A stretch of DNA of 64,000 nucleotides from Micromonospora tulbaghiae (GCF_900091605.1 NZ_FMCQ01000001.1:434001-498000), one strand, 5' to 3'. Positions 17,435 to 26,540 are shown, numbered from the stretch's first letter. The notes: a model not told the origin generated them from the letters alone. Made by a program: numbers and translations.

Positions 17435-17896
17435 GTGGAGAACCCGGAGCCGGACCTCGTACCGACCCGTCTGGCCGGCCTGCCGAGCTGGCTGATCACC
17501 CAGACCGCCGTACGCGCCGGCCGGCTGGTCGCCGACGGCCTCGCCGCTGTCGACGCGCGGGGTTACCACTTCCGGCTGCTCGCCACGCTCGACGAGTTCG
17601 GCCCGGCCAGTCAGGCGGCGCTCGGCCGGCGCAGTGGCATCCATGTCAGCGACGTGGTGGCGGCGCTCAACGAACTCGCCGAGCGGGAGTTCGTCACCCG
17701 CAGCCCGGACCCGGCCGACCGGCGGCGCAACATCGTCACCATCACCGCGGCCGGGCGGCGGCAGTTGCGGCGGCTGGAGAAGCGGCTCGCCGCCGTCCAG
17801 GACGACCTGCTCGCGCCGCTGTCGCCGGACGAGCGCGCGGACCTGACCCGGCTCCTGTCGCGAGTGCTTGCCCACCACACCCGCCCGCCCGTCTAA
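17435..17896 (+). CDS. MarR-family transcriptional regulator
   Basis: 153 residues. Winged helix-turn-helix in the middle (RRSGIHVSDVVAALNELAEREFV) and the family signature DPADRRRNIVTIT in the wing. GTG start at 17435 lies seven bases after a TAGGCT -10 candidate, so the transcript may be leaderless. Head-to-head with the epoxide hydrolase; the ligand may be an epoxide-bearing or aromatic compound, but this is a guess. Confidence 0.88.
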   Translation: MENPEPDLVPTRLAGLPSWLITQTAVRAGRLVADGLAAVDARGYHFRLLATLDEFGPASQAALGRRSGIHVSDVVAALNELAEREFVTRSPDPADRRRNIVTITAAGRRQLRRLEKRLAAVQDDLLAPLSPDERADLTRLLSRVLAHHTRPPV

Positions 17897-17934
17897 TCGA
17901 CCGGCTTTTCGCGTCCGGTTGCTCCACTCACTAC

Positions 17935-17960
17935 CGCTATCACTCTCGATAGTGATAGCG
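17935..17960. promoter_or_regulatory. Perfect inverted repeat upstream of the ArsR-like regulator
   Basis: CGCTATCACT, spacer CTCGAT, AGTGATAGCG: ten-base perfect arms ending eight bases before the ATG at 17968. The AT-rich arms stand out from the GC-rich background. Position over the expected -10/start region argues for an operator of the adjacent regulator. Alternatively it could end transcription of the MarR gene, but there is no T-run. Confidence 0.75.
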
Positions 17961-17967
17961 TTCGGCC

Positions 17968-18570
17968 ATGGCGACGTCGATGGAGCGGTGGGCGGAGGTG
18001 GCGCTGCACCCGGTGCGGCTCCGCGTCCTGCGTGCCGTGGCGGGCACCCGGGTGACCACGCACGACCTGGCCGAGCTGCTTCCCGACATCCCGCACGCCA
18101 CGCTCTACCGGCACCTGGCGACGCTCGTGAAGACCGGAATGCTCGACGTGGTGGAGGAGCGCAAGGTCCGCGGCGCCGTCGAGCGGGTGTACGCGCTGCC
18201 CGCGCACGGCGCGGCGCTGGACCCCGCGGCCCTGGCGACGGCGACGCCCGAGGACCACGCGCGCTACTTCACGGCGTTCGTGTCGAGCCTGCTGTCCGAG
18301 TTCTCCCGCTACCTCGCGCGGGACTCCGTCGACTTCGTCGCCGACGGCGTCGGATACCAGCAGCTCGTACTGCACCTGACCGACGCCGAGCTGCACGAGT
18401 TCGCAGCCGGGCTCAACGCGCTGGTCGGCCCGTTGCTCGCCAGAGGGCCCGGCGACGGACGGACCCCCCGGCTGCTGGCGACCATCCTGATGCCCGCCGA
18501 CCGCCAGGCGACCCCCGGCGACACGCACACATCAGCGCACGACTCCGACACGACGAAGGGCGACGACTGA
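17968..18570 (+). CDS. ArsR-like winged-helix regulator (200 aa)
   Basis: N-terminal winged helix (about 10-75: HPVRLRVLRAVAG, then LPDIPHATLYRHLATLVKTGMLDVVEER), followed by a helical domain to 165 and a disordered His/Asp/Thr-rich tail. It fits the HTH_20/ArsR-type regulators with a C-terminal effector domain that often sit before ABC exporters. First gene of a four-gene operon with one- to four-base overlaps; probably represses it through the 26-bp inverted repeat just upstream. Confidence 0.82.
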   Translation: MATSMERWAEVALHPVRLRVLRAVAGTRVTTHDLAELLPDIPHATLYRHLATLVKTGMLDVVEERKVRGAVERVYALPAHGAALDPAALATATPEDHARYFTAFVSSLLSEFSRYLARDSVDFVADGVGYQQLVLHLTDAELHEFAAGLNALVGPLLARGPGDGRTPRLLATILMPADRQATPGDTHTSAHDSDTTKGDD

Positions 18571-18941
18571 TGGCCTCCGTAATGCTCAACGGCGATGTGA
18601 TCGACATCCGGTTCACCGGATGGGAACGGATGTGGGTCGGGCGGGAGCGGTTCGCGCTGCGCCTGGCCGCCGTGCGGCACGCCGCACCGGCGGACGAGCC
18701 GATCCGGCTGGCGCGCGGCGCCCGGCGCGGGTACGCGGTGTCCGGCTTCGCCAAGATCGGCGTCTGGGGCATCTTCGGCGGCCCCCGCCAACTCGTGGCG
18801 GCCCGGCGGGGTCAGCCCGGCCTGCACCTCATGCTGGACCGCGCGGCAGCCGGCGGAGAGTTCGACGAGGTCGTGGTCTCCGACCCTGCAGCAGCGGGCC
18901 TCGCCGAGACGATCGAGCGTGCGACGAGGAACCGGGCATGA
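18570..18941 (+). CDS. Conserved hypothetical protein (123 aa)
   Basis: ATG 18570 shares one base with the upstream stop (TGATG). The sequence looks like a small beta-rich unit (VMLNGDVIDIRFTGWERMWVGRERF at the start is too regular to be random) with a middle Gly/Phe-rich strand (KIGVWGIFGGPRQL). No membrane segment or catalytic motif. Being between regulator and ABC genes, it may be an accessory or substrate-recognition protein; no family recognised. Confidence 0.75.
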   Translation: MASVMLNGDVIDIRFTGWERMWVGRERFALRLAAVRHAAPADEPIRLARGARRGYAVSGFAKIGVWGIFGGPRQLVAARRGQPGLHLMLDRAAAGGEFDEVVVSDPAAAGLAETIERATRNRA

Positions 18942-19843
18942 CCGGCGACCACCTGCCGATCGAGGCGTCGGGCCTGACCAAACGCTACGGCGACGTCACC
19001 GCCGTACGCGATCTTACCTTCACCGTACGGCCCGGCGCGGTCACCGGCTTCCTCGGCCCGAACGGCGCCGGCAAGACCACCACGCTGCGGATGCTGACCG
19101 GGCTGGTGACGCCGACCAGCGGCACAGCCACGATCGGCGGACAGCCCTACGGCCGGCTGGCCCAGCCGTCACGGACCGTCGGCGCGGTGTTCGACGGCAA
19201 CGCGTTCCACCCCGGACACACCGCCCGTGACCACCTGGGCCTCTACGCCGCGATGGCCGGCTGCCCGGACAGCCGCGTCGCGGAGCTGCTGGACCTGCTC
19301 GGCCTCGCGCACGCCGCCGACCGTCGTACCCGAGGGTTCTCCACCGGCATGCGCCAACGGCTCAGTCTCGCCACGGCGCTGCTCGGCGACCCCCGCGTCC
19401 TGCTGCTCGACGAACCGTCGAACGGCCTGGACCCGGAAGGCATGTCGTGGCTGCGCGGCCTGCTGCGCCGGCTCGCCGACGAGGGCCGCACCGTGCTGGT
19501 CTCCAGCCACGTCCTGCACGAGGTCCAGCAGGTGGTGGACGACGTGGTGGTGATCCGGCGCGGCGAACTCGTCGCCGCCGGGCCGTGGTCCCGGCTCACC
19601 GGCCCGCCGACGGTGCTCGTCACCTCGCCGGACGCGGACCCCCTGGCCTCCGCGCTGACGGCCGCCGCCGGGTCCGTCGAGGCCGCCGGACCCGGCCGGC
19701 TGCGGGTACGCGGACTGGACGCGCCGCGCGTCGCCGACCTCGCCGCGGACCACCGTCTGCGGATCCACGAGCTGGTCACCGAGACCACAAGCCTCGAACA
19801 GCTCTTCCTCGACCTGACCACCGACCCGGCGGAGGCCCGATGA
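18938..19843 (+). CDS. ABC transporter ATP-binding protein
   Basis: 301 residues from ATG 18938, chosen for the ATGA overlap with the previous stop. Walker A GPNGAGKTT at 40-48, signature FSTGMRQRLSLA, Walker B RVLLLDEPSNGLDPEG, His switch in VSSHVLHE. Belongs to the drug/antibiotic exporter group (CcmA/BcrA-like) with a C-terminal extension. Works with the permease at 19840. Confidence 0.93.
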   Translation: MTGDHLPIEASGLTKRYGDVTAVRDLTFTVRPGAVTGFLGPNGAGKTTTLRMLTGLVTPTSGTATIGGQPYGRLAQPSRTVGAVFDGNAFHPGHTARDHLGLYAAMAGCPDSRVAELLDLLGLAHAADRRTRGFSTGMRQRLSLATALLGDPRVLLLDEPSNGLDPEGMSWLRGLLRRLADEGRTVLVSSHVLHEVQQVVDDVVVIRRGELVAAGPWSRLTGPPTVLVTSPDADPLASALTAAAGSVEAAGPGRLRVRGLDAPRVADLAADHRLRIHELVTETTSLEQLFLDLTTDPAEAR

Positions 19844-20634
19844 ACCTGCTCAGAGCGGAACTACGCCGGGTGCTGGCGACCCGGATGTGGGGCGGGCTGC
19901 TGCTCGCCGCCGTCGCGCTCGGTGGCGGCCTGGTCGGGCTGATGGCGCTCGTCGGGCCGGAGAACTTCGACCCGCCGATGCCCGGACTGCACACCGAGGA
20001 GGGCCTGCGGTCGATCCTCGGCATCCTCGGCTTCACCGCCTTCGTGCCGGCCGCCGCCGGCGCCCTCGCTGCCACGTCGGAATACCGGCACGGCACCGCC
20101 GCCGTCACGTTCATGTTCGCGCCGCGCCGAGGGCGGGTGCTCGCCGCGAAACTCGCCACCCACGCGATCGTCGGCCTCGGCTACGGGATCGCGCTGGCCG
20201 GCTCCGCCGCGGTGGCCCTGTTCACGGTCGCCGCCCTGCGTGGCGTGTCGCTGGGCATGCCCGCCCCCACAGTGCTGGCGCTGCTCGCCCGCATCGGCGT
20301 CGCGATGGCTGTCTACCTGCTCGTCGGCACCGGCGTGGGCGCGCTGCTCCGCAACCAGGTCGCGGCCGTGTGCGTCGTGGTCGGCTACCTGTACCTGGCC
20401 GAGCCCGTACTGATGATGATCCCCGGCGTCAACGCGCTCTACCCGCTCCTGCCCGGCGGAGCCACCGCCGCGCTCACCGACTTCACGTACGTCGCCGACG
20501 CGATGTCCGCGCAGCTCGGCAACGACGCCGTCGCGCTCCTGCCACCGGCGGCCGGCGCCCTGCTGCTGACCGGGTACGCGCTGGCCGCCGCAGCGATCGC
20601 CGTGGTCGTCCCGATGCGCCGCGACATCACCTGA
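19840..20634 (+). CDS. ABC transporter permease (ABC-2 type)
   Basis: 264 residues with six hydrophobic helices; ATG overlaps the ATPase stop by 4 bp and has GGAGG in front. N-terminus MNLLRAELRRVLATRMW and the STSEYRHGT-like segment after helix 2 (ATSEYRHGTAAVTF) are typical of ABC-2 exporters. Two such subunits plus two ATPases would form the pump; substrate unknown. Confidence 0.9.
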   Translation: MNLLRAELRRVLATRMWGGLLLAAVALGGGLVGLMALVGPENFDPPMPGLHTEEGLRSILGILGFTAFVPAAAGALAATSEYRHGTAAVTFMFAPRRGRVLAAKLATHAIVGLGYGIALAGSAAVALFTVAALRGVSLGMPAPTVLALLARIGVAMAVYLLVGTGVGALLRNQVAAVCVVVGYLYLAEPVLMMIPGVNALYPLLPGGATAALTDFTYVADAMSAQLGNDAVALLPPAAGALLLTGYALAAAAIAVVVPMRRDIT

Positions 20635-20745
20635 GCGTCGCCGCTTCGTCGCCGTCCGGCGTATCGGGGCTGGCGCCGGCCGAAGACGATTCGTACTCTG
20701 GTCCTCCGACGCCCAGGGTCGACGGTGGGGGAGGGTCGACGCTGC

Positions 20746-21738
20746 ATGGACCCGGTCCTCGCCGGTCTGCCGACCGATCGCGTCGTCGCCCTGCCCGGCG
20801 CTGACACCGACGCGGTCGCCATGATGGTCGCGCGCGACCACGCGGAGCTGGCCGCCGTCGTGCACCGCCCGGCTTCGGCGTACGCCATGCCCGCGGACTT
20901 CGTGCACGCCGCGCTGGACCGGCTCGAACAGGTAGCCGTCGAGCTGCTGCCGGCCTGGCTGCCCGAGGCGGCGCACGACGTCCGCCCGGACACCTCCGGA
21001 CTCGCCGCCGTGCGGGCCGCGGCCGCCGCGCGCTCGCGCCGTGACCGCTACCCCGGTTCGTTCCTGTCCGACCTGGCCGTCTTCGCGGTGACCGGGCGAC
21101 GGCCAGGTACCACGACGCTCCCGTTGCGCGCCCGGGCCGCTGCGCTGGCGCGTCTCGTCGCCGACGCGTTCGGGCGGCGGAAGGTGGTGCTGGTCGTCGA
21201 GCCGGTCCACGGCGACGCCGCGGTGGTCGCGGCCGGGGGCGCGTGGCTCGTGCAGCACGGCGGCCCGCCGGTCTGGCTGGCCGGAGCCGGCGCGGCCGGG
21301 CTGGAAGGGCTTCCGGCCTTCCCCGTCGCGCCGCCGGCCGGGCCGGCCGGGCCCGCGCCGGTGGCGGGCCGGCCGCATCCCGGCAGCGGCGCCGAGAAGC
21401 GCCTGGAGGCGGCGCTGGCCGCGCAGAGCTGGTCGGCCGGACGGAGATGGAACCAGAACTACCAGTCGCACCGCCTTTCCGCGCCGGTACGCCTGGATCT
21501 AGTGTGGCCGGACGAGCGGTGCGTGGTGGAGATCGACGGCCCGGAGCACTGCCGCCCGGTCCGCTTCGAGGCCGACCGGCAACGTGACGTCCAGCTGCAA
21601 CTGGACGGCTACGCCGTCCTGCGCTTCACCAACGCCCGAGTAATCCACGACGTCGGCACCGTGGTCACGCAGATCGGTACCTATCTGCGGGCACGTCGCC
21701 GAGACCTGGCGGAAGGACGGCACCATGGCCGGCGATGA
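20746..21738 (+). CDS. DUF559-type (PD-(D/E)XK) nuclease-domain protein, first gene of a three-gene putative defence operon
   Basis: 330 residues from ATG 20746, ten bases after GGGGGAGGG; a GTG at 20725 would add seven residues. The C-terminal ~100 residues carry a DUF559/Vsr-like nuclease core: Asp251 in RLDLVW, the Glu262-Ile-Asp264 motif VVEIDGPEH, then a basic helix (DRQRDVQLQLDGY) and LRFTNARV. The N-terminal ~215 residues are alpha/beta without a recognised motif; a GGAWLVQHGGPPVWLAG segment separates it from a Pro/Gly linker. Overlaps the next gene by 14 bp. A nuclease coupled to a HerA-like ATPase recalls NurA-HerA and phage-defence pairs. Confidence 0.8.
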   Translation: MDPVLAGLPTDRVVALPGADTDAVAMMVARDHAELAAVVHRPASAYAMPADFVHAALDRLEQVAVELLPAWLPEAAHDVRPDTSGLAAVRAAAAARSRRDRYPGSFLSDLAVFAVTGRRPGTTTLPLRARAAALARLVADAFGRRKVVLVVEPVHGDAAVVAAGGAWLVQHGGPPVWLAGAGAAGLEGLPAFPVAPPAGPAGPAPVAGRPHPGSGAEKRLEAALAAQSWSAGRRWNQNYQSHRLSAPVRLDLVWPDERCVVEIDGPEHCRPVRFEADRQRDVQLQLDGYAVLRFTNARVIHDVGTVVTQIGTYLRARRRDLAEGRHHGRR

Positions 21739-22366
21739 CCTGACCGCATCCGAGAGCGCGATCCTCGTCGTGCTCATGGCCGAGGCGCGGGAGGTGCTGA
21801 GCACCGAACTGCGGGACCGCTACGGCCTGGTCGTACGCAAGCCGCAGCGCGACAAGCTCACCCGCCTGCACTACGTCGCCAGCCGCAAGAGCGGGCCGAC
21901 GTACGCCCTGCAACTGGACGACAAGGGCTGGGTACGGATGCAGAGCGAGCTGGACTTCGCGCTGCGGGGCGCGAGCGCGCTCGGTGCCGCGCTCACCGCT
22001 TTGCAGGTGAGCCTGCGTGATCGTGTTCTGGCCCGCAGCGGCTGCGCGACGCTCGCCGAGCTGTTCGCGCTCACCGACGTGCGCGCGCCCGCCGCTGAGC
22101 CTGCCGGGTCGCTGGAGGCGCGTGTGGTCGCCGCGTACCGGGCGCTCGCCGACGAGCCCGGCGCCTGGGTGAGCCTGCGGCGGCTGCGGCCGTTCTTCGC
22201 CGACGTGCCGCGCGACGACCTGGACGAGACCCTGCGCCGGCTCAGCCGCTCCGAGGGCGTCACCATCGCGCCGGAGTCGAACCAGAAGACGCTCACCGGG
22301 GCCGACACCGAGGCCGCGCTTCGCCTCGGCGGCCAGGACAACCACCTGCTGGCGATCGGCGTGTAA
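21725..22366 (+). CDS. Unknown 213-aa protein, probably winged-helix, between nuclease and ATPase
   Basis: Starts inside the nuclease gene's last 14 bases and ends in a TAATG overlap with the ATPase gene, so it belongs to the same unit. Residues 5-60 look like a helix-turn-helix (SAILVVLMAEAREVLSTELRD, then LVVRKPQRDKLTRLHYV), and the C-terminal half has another helical pair plus short strand (LRRLRPFFADVPRDDLDETLRRLS, EGVTIAPESNQKTL), reading as two winged-helix units. Likely a DNA-binding or bridging subunit; no family recognised. Confidence 0.7.
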   Translation: MAGDDLTASESAILVVLMAEAREVLSTELRDRYGLVVRKPQRDKLTRLHYVASRKSGPTYALQLDDKGWVRMQSELDFALRGASALGAALTALQVSLRDRVLARSGCATLAELFALTDVRAPAAEPAGSLEARVVAAYRALADEPGAWVSLRRLRPFFADVPRDDLDETLRRLSRSEGVTIAPESNQKTLTGADTEAALRLGGQDNHLLAIGV

Positions 22367-25300
22367 TGAACGAGGCGGAACGGAACGCGCTGGCCGCCCT
22401 GCGGTTCGACTGGGCGCCGGTGCCCGACGACGTGTGGCGCCCGCTGCCCTTCCACGTCGACGGCCTGCACGTACCCGTCGTCCGGGACGTCCTCGCCGGG
22501 GTGGACGAGGCCGCGTCGAACCCGCACGGCAGCCCGCTCGGCCTGGTCGTCCAGGGCCAGCGCGGCTCCGGCAAGACCCACCTGCTGGGCGTCGTCCGCC
22601 AGCAGGTGCAGGAGCGCGGCGGCTACTTCTTCCTGGTCGGCCTGCTCGACGCCGGCGGCTTCTGGGACGGCGTGCTCGCCGCGATGCTCGACGGCCTGTC
22701 CCGGCCGGTGCCCGGCAGTCGCGAGACGCAGCTCAAACTGCTGCTGCGGCGGCTGTCCGCGATGGTAGGGGCACCACGGACGGCGCGCCGAGCCGTCATG
22801 GGCGACACCGAACTGACCAAGGCGGCGCTCGACGCCTTCCTGGAAGGGCTCGGGGACTTCGACAGGCACGCGGCCCGCACCTGCCAGGAGACGGCGCGTG
22901 CGCTCGCGCTCAGCGCCTCCGAGGACATCTCCCACCGCGACGTGGCGGAGAACTACTTCCTCTCCGGTGAGGAGATGGTCGCCGGGGAACGTGCTGCCTG
23001 GGGCATGCGCCGGGTTCCGCGCCCGGCCCAGCAGATCGTGCAGGACCTGTCCTGGCTGCTCGCCCTCACCGGCCCGTCGGTCGTGGCGATCGACCAGATC
23101 GACACGCTCATCGCCCAGCTGGCGATCCAGAGCGACCCGGCCCTGGCCGGTGCCGCCGCCATGAGTCCCGAACAGGCGCTGATGCTGGCCCGGATGGCGG
23201 ACGGCCTGATGGCGTTGCGGCAGACGACCCGGCGCACACTCACCGTGCTCGCCTGCATCCCGAACTCGTGGACCGTCATCAAGTCCGCCGCGGCCGACAC
23301 GGTGGCCGACCGGTTCCGCGAAGCTCCGCCGCTGCGCCGGATCGACGACGCCGACCTGGCCCGGGCGATCATCGAGAAGCGGTTCACCCTCCGCTACCGG
23401 GAGGCGGGTTTCGTGCCGCCGTACCCGTCGTGGCCGGTGGCCCCGCGTGCCTTCACCGAGGCCGGTGCCTTCACCCCGCGCCAACTGCTCATCGAGATCG
23501 ACCGGCACATCCGCGAGTGCATCGCCGACGACCAGGTCCGGGAGATGACCACGCTCGGCGAGCCGCCCACGGCCGAGCCGCGCGCGCCCCGGCCTGCCCC
23601 GGTGACCGCCACCGGCGAGGAGATGGACCGTTACGACGCCCGATTCGCCGAGCTGCGGGAGGCCGCCGACGTCACCGGCCCGCTCCGGCGCGCGTCCGAG
23701 GACGAGGCGGTGCCGCCGCTGCTCGCCGCCGGGCTCACCGCCTGGATCCTGGAGCGGGGCGACGCGGGCGAGGCGTTCAGCGTCGACCCGCCGCCGAGCA
23801 CCGACCCGCCGCTGCACGCCCGGCTGCGGCTCACGCTCGACGAGCGCACCGAGGACCAGGTGCACTGGTGTTTCCGGGCGATCGGCGACGACCACCACGG
23901 CAACGCCGCGCTGGCCCGGCTCCGCAAGGCGAGCGTGGCCGCCGCCCTCGACACCGGATCGGGCCGACGGAAGCTGTTCCTGCTGCGCAACCGCGCCTGG
24001 TCGGCCAGCGCTGCCACCCGCAAGGCGGTCGGCGCGTTCACCGAGGCGGGGGGTCAGACGCTCGGCCTCGACGACGAGGACGTGCGCATCCTGTCCGCGC
24101 TGCGGGTCATGCTCGCCGAGGCCACCATGGAGCTTCAGGGCTGGCTGGCCGAGCGCCGGCCGACCCGGGAGCTGAAGTTCCTCCAGCACGCGCTGGCCGA
24201 CGTGGACCGGTGGACCACCGACGCCGGACCGCCGCCGGAACCCGCCGAGCCGGCACCGCCCGCCGCCGCTGCCACCGGCCCGGCCGATCCCTCCTTCGTC
24301 GTCGGGCACGGGTACGACGACGGGGAACCGGTGCCGCTGGCGCTGGAGGCGCTGCGCAAGCACACCACGATCTTCGCCGGGTCCGGCTCCGGCAAGACCG
24401 TCCTCATCCGCCGCATCGTCGAGGAGTGCGCGCTCGCGGGCGTCTCGGCCATCGTGCTCGACCCCAACAACGACCTCGCCCGCCTCGGCGAGGGATGGCC
24501 CGAGCCGCCGACGCAGTGGCGACCGGGTGACGCGGACCGGGCCAGGGACTACCTCGCGCACACCGACGTCGTCGTCTGGACGCCGCGCCGCAACTCGGGC
24601 CGTCCGCTGAGCTTCCAGCCGCTGCCCGACTTCACCGGCGTACGCGACGACCCGGACGAGTTCGCCGAGGCCGTCGAGGCGGCCGTCGCGTCGCTCGCGC
24701 CGCGCGCCATGGTGACCGGCCGGGCCACCCGGGCGCACCTCGGGCTGGCCGTGCTGCGCAAGGCCGTCGAGCACTACGGCCGGCGCGGCGGCTCGCGGTT
24801 GCAGGGCCTCGTCGACACGCTCGCCGACCTGCCGGACGGGATCATCGACCTGGACGACGCCGACAAGATCGGCCTCAGCCTGGCGCAGACCCTCACCGCC
24901 GCCATGGTGAACGACCCGCTGTTCGGCGGCGAGGGCACGCCGATGGACCCCGGCGTGCTCCTCACCCCCGCACCCGGCAAGCGGGCTCGCGTCTCCGTGG
25001 TCAGCCTGGTGGGCCTGCCGTCCGACGACGTACGGCAGAGCTTCGTCAACCAGCTTCAGATGGCGTTGTTCGCCTGGATCAAGAAGAACCCGGCCGGTGA
25101 CCGCCCGCTGCTCGGGCTGCTCATCATGGACGAGGCGCAGACGTTCGCCCCGTCCGGAGCGATGACCGCGTGCACCCAGAGCACGCTGGCGCTCGCCGCC
25201 CAGGCCCGCAAGTACGGGCTGGGGCTGGTCTTCGCCACCCAGGCGCCGAAGGGGCTGCACAACCGCATTCCCGGCAACGCGGCGACCCAGCTCTACGGTC

Positions 25301-25530
25301 TGATGAACAGCCCGATCCAGATCGAGGCGGCCCGCGAGATGGCCCGGGCGAAGGGCGGCGACGTGCCGGACATCTCCCGCCTCACGGTGGGCGAGTTCTA
25401 CCTCGCTGCCGAGGGCGCCGCACCCCGCAAGATCCGCACCCCGCTGTCGCTCACCCACCATCCGCGCAGTCCACTCACCGTCGAGGAGGTGCTGGACCGG
25501 GCGCGCGGCGGTCAGGGGCGCAGCACGTAG
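22366..25530 (+). CDS. Large double P-loop ATPase: AAA-type N-half and HerA/VirD4-like C-half
   Basis: 1054 residues. First ATPase: Walker A GQRGSGKTH near 62-70 and a Walker B-like VVAIDQID near 240, resembling Orc/STAND-type AAA modules with a Gln in place of the usual Glu. A middle region (about 385-640) contains a helical segment. Second ATPase: Walker A GSGSGKT with Lys677, a following LDPNNDLARLG strand, Walker B LLIMDEAQ at 922-923, then ATQAPKGLHNRI, as in HerA/FtsK-like DNA motors. Fusing both in one chain is unusual. The 3' end overlaps the convergent oxidoreductase by 19 bp. I infer a DNA-translocating motor that directs the DUF559 nuclease. Confidence 0.85.
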   Translation: MNEAERNALAALRFDWAPVPDDVWRPLPFHVDGLHVPVVRDVLAGVDEAASNPHGSPLGLVVQGQRGSGKTHLLGVVRQQVQERGGYFFLVGLLDAGGFWDGVLAAMLDGLSRPVPGSRETQLKLLLRRLSAMVGAPRTARRAVMGDTELTKAALDAFLEGLGDFDRHAARTCQETARALALSASEDISHRDVAENYFLSGEEMVAGERAAWGMRRVPRPAQQIVQDLSWLLALTGPSVVAIDQIDTLIAQLAIQSDPALAGAAAMSPEQALMLARMADGLMALRQTTRRTLTVLACIPNSWTVIKSAAADTVADRFREAPPLRRIDDADLARAIIEKRFTLRYREAGFVPPYPSWPVAPRAFTEAGAFTPRQLLIEIDRHIRECIADDQVREMTTLGEPPTAEPRAPRPAPVTATGEEMDRYDARFAELREAADVTGPLRRASEDEAVPPLLAAGLTAWILERGDAGEAFSVDPPPSTDPPLHARLRLTLDERTEDQVHWCFRAIGDDHHGNAALARLRKASVAAALDTGSGRRKLFLLRNRAWSASAATRKAVGAFTEAGGQTLGLDDEDVRILSALRVMLAEATMELQGWLAERRPTRELKFLQHALADVDRWTTDAGPPPEPAEPAPPAAAATGPADPSFVVGHGYDDGEPVPLALEALRKHTTIFAGSGSGKTVLIRRIVEECALAGVSAIVLDPNNDLARLGEGWPEPPTQWRPGDADRARDYLAHTDVVVWTPRRNSGRPLSFQPLPDFTGVRDDPDEFAEAVEAAVASLAPRAMVTGRATRAHLGLAVLRKAVEHYGRRGGSRLQGLVDTLADLPDGIIDLDDADKIGLSLAQTLTAAMVNDPLFGGEGTPMDPGVLLTPAPGKRARVSVVSLVGLPSDDVRQSFVNQLQMALFAWIKKNPAGDRPLLGLLIMDEAQTFAPSGAMTACTQSTLALAAQARKYGLGLVFATQAPKGLHNRIPGNAATQLYGLMNSPIQIEAAREMARAKGGDVPDISRLTVGEFYLAAEGAAPRKIRTPLSLTHHPRSPLTVEEVLDRARGGQGRST

Positions 25531-26426
25531 CGCCCGCGTACCCCGCCCTCGGCCATCGCCCGGTGCGCGTCCGCCGCCCGGTCCAGCGGCAGGACCGCGT
25601 GCACCCGGGCCGGCAGCTCACCGGCCGCGGTGCGGGCGAGCAGGTCGGCGAGGCGTACCCCGTCGGCGCGGGTCTCGATCACGCGGACGGCGACGCCGCG
25701 CTCGGCGGCCGGCTGCGCGTTGGGCCGCACGCCGACGAACACGCCGCCGTCGCGGACCAGGGCGAGCGCCCGCTCCTGCCACGCGGCGGCGTCGGCGACC
25801 GCGTCCCAGCCCGGTTCGGCGTCGGTGGCGAAGCCGGCGCCGAGTCCGCGGACGAACTTCTCGTCCCCGGCCCGCGCCAGGCCGGTCACCCGCCATCCCC
25901 GGGCCGAGGCGAGCGTGAGGACGTAGCCGCCGACCGCGCCGGCCGCCCCGGTGACCAGCAGCCGGCCACCGGCGGGCGGCTCGCCGAGCAGATCGACGAC
26001 CTGCGCCGCGGCCAGCCCGTTGAGCGGCACTGTCGCCGCCGCCACCAGGTCCAGATCTTCGGGTACGACGGCGAGGTCGGCCGCGGGCACGACGAGTTGC
26101 TCGGCGTACGTGCCGTAGTCGCGGTCGAACCCGACCACCAGACCGGCGACCCGGGTGCCGGCGGTCAGGTCCACGCCCGGGCCGACGGCGTCGACGGTGC
26201 CGGCGAAGTCCCAGCCCAGGCCGGTGTGGTGCGGCTGGTCGATCAGCCCCAGCGAGTGGAAGAAGCCGCCCGCCACCCCGAGGTCGACGGGGTTGACCGC
26301 CGCTGCCGCGACCGCCACCCGGACCTCGCCGGGCCCCGGCTCGCGCTCCGGGACGTCGACGATCTCGATCGCGCCGGGTCCGCCCGGGGTGCGGACGACT
26401 GCGGTGCGGAAGGTACGCGTACCCAT
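25512..26426 (-). CDS. Zinc-independent NADP-dependent alcohol dehydrogenase/quinone oxidoreductase (MDR)
   Basis: 304 residues, ATG 26426 with AAAGGAG eight bases before it. GroES-like N-half (PGPGEVRVAVAAAAVNPVDLGV) and Rossmann C-half with GAAGAVGGYVL. No zinc-binding Cys cluster, so it belongs to the quinone oxidoreductase branch of the medium-chain dehydrogenases. Divergent from an HxlR regulator with a palindrome between, a typical stress-response pair for quinones or electrophiles. Confidence 0.88.
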   Translation of the reverse strand: MGTRTFRTAVVRTPGGPGAIEIVDVPEREPGPGEVRVAVAAAAVNPVDLGVAGGFFHSLGLIDQPHHTGLGWDFAGTVDAVGPGVDLTAGTRVAGLVVGFDRDYGTYAEQLVVPAADLAVVPEDLDLVAAATVPLNGLAAAQVVDLLGEPPAGGRLLVTGAAGAVGGYVLTLASARGWRVTGLARAGDEKFVRGLGAGFATDAEPGWDAVADAAAWQERALALVRDGGVFVGVRPNAQPAAERGVAVRVIETRADGVRLADLLARTAAGELPARVHAVLPLDRAADAHRAMAEGGVRGRYVLRP

Positions 26427-26495
26427 GATGGGGTCTCCTTTGTTCTTGAGGGGTGACCTGCTCCACGATGGAGGGGTAACTTTCTTTCGGGAAGT

Positions 26496-26513
26496 ACGCA
26501 CTTCGGAGTGCGT
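26496..26513. promoter_or_regulatory. Palindrome in oxidoreductase/HxlR divergent region
   Basis: ACGCACT-TCGG-AGTGCGT, seven-base perfect arms, 28 bp upstream of the HxlR gene start. AT-richer than its flanks. Probable operator for the HxlR protein, controlling both genes; alternative is a weak hairpin. Confidence 0.6.
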
Positions 26514-26540
26514 TGGGTACCCGGGTGGGAGGCGCGGACG

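Noticed and set aside
21871..25461. Very long antisense open frame (about 1196 codons) opposite the ATPase gene
   Set aside because: Composition is Gly/Arg/Val-rich without motifs, no ribosome site; a GC-driven shadow of the real gene with its clear P-loops.
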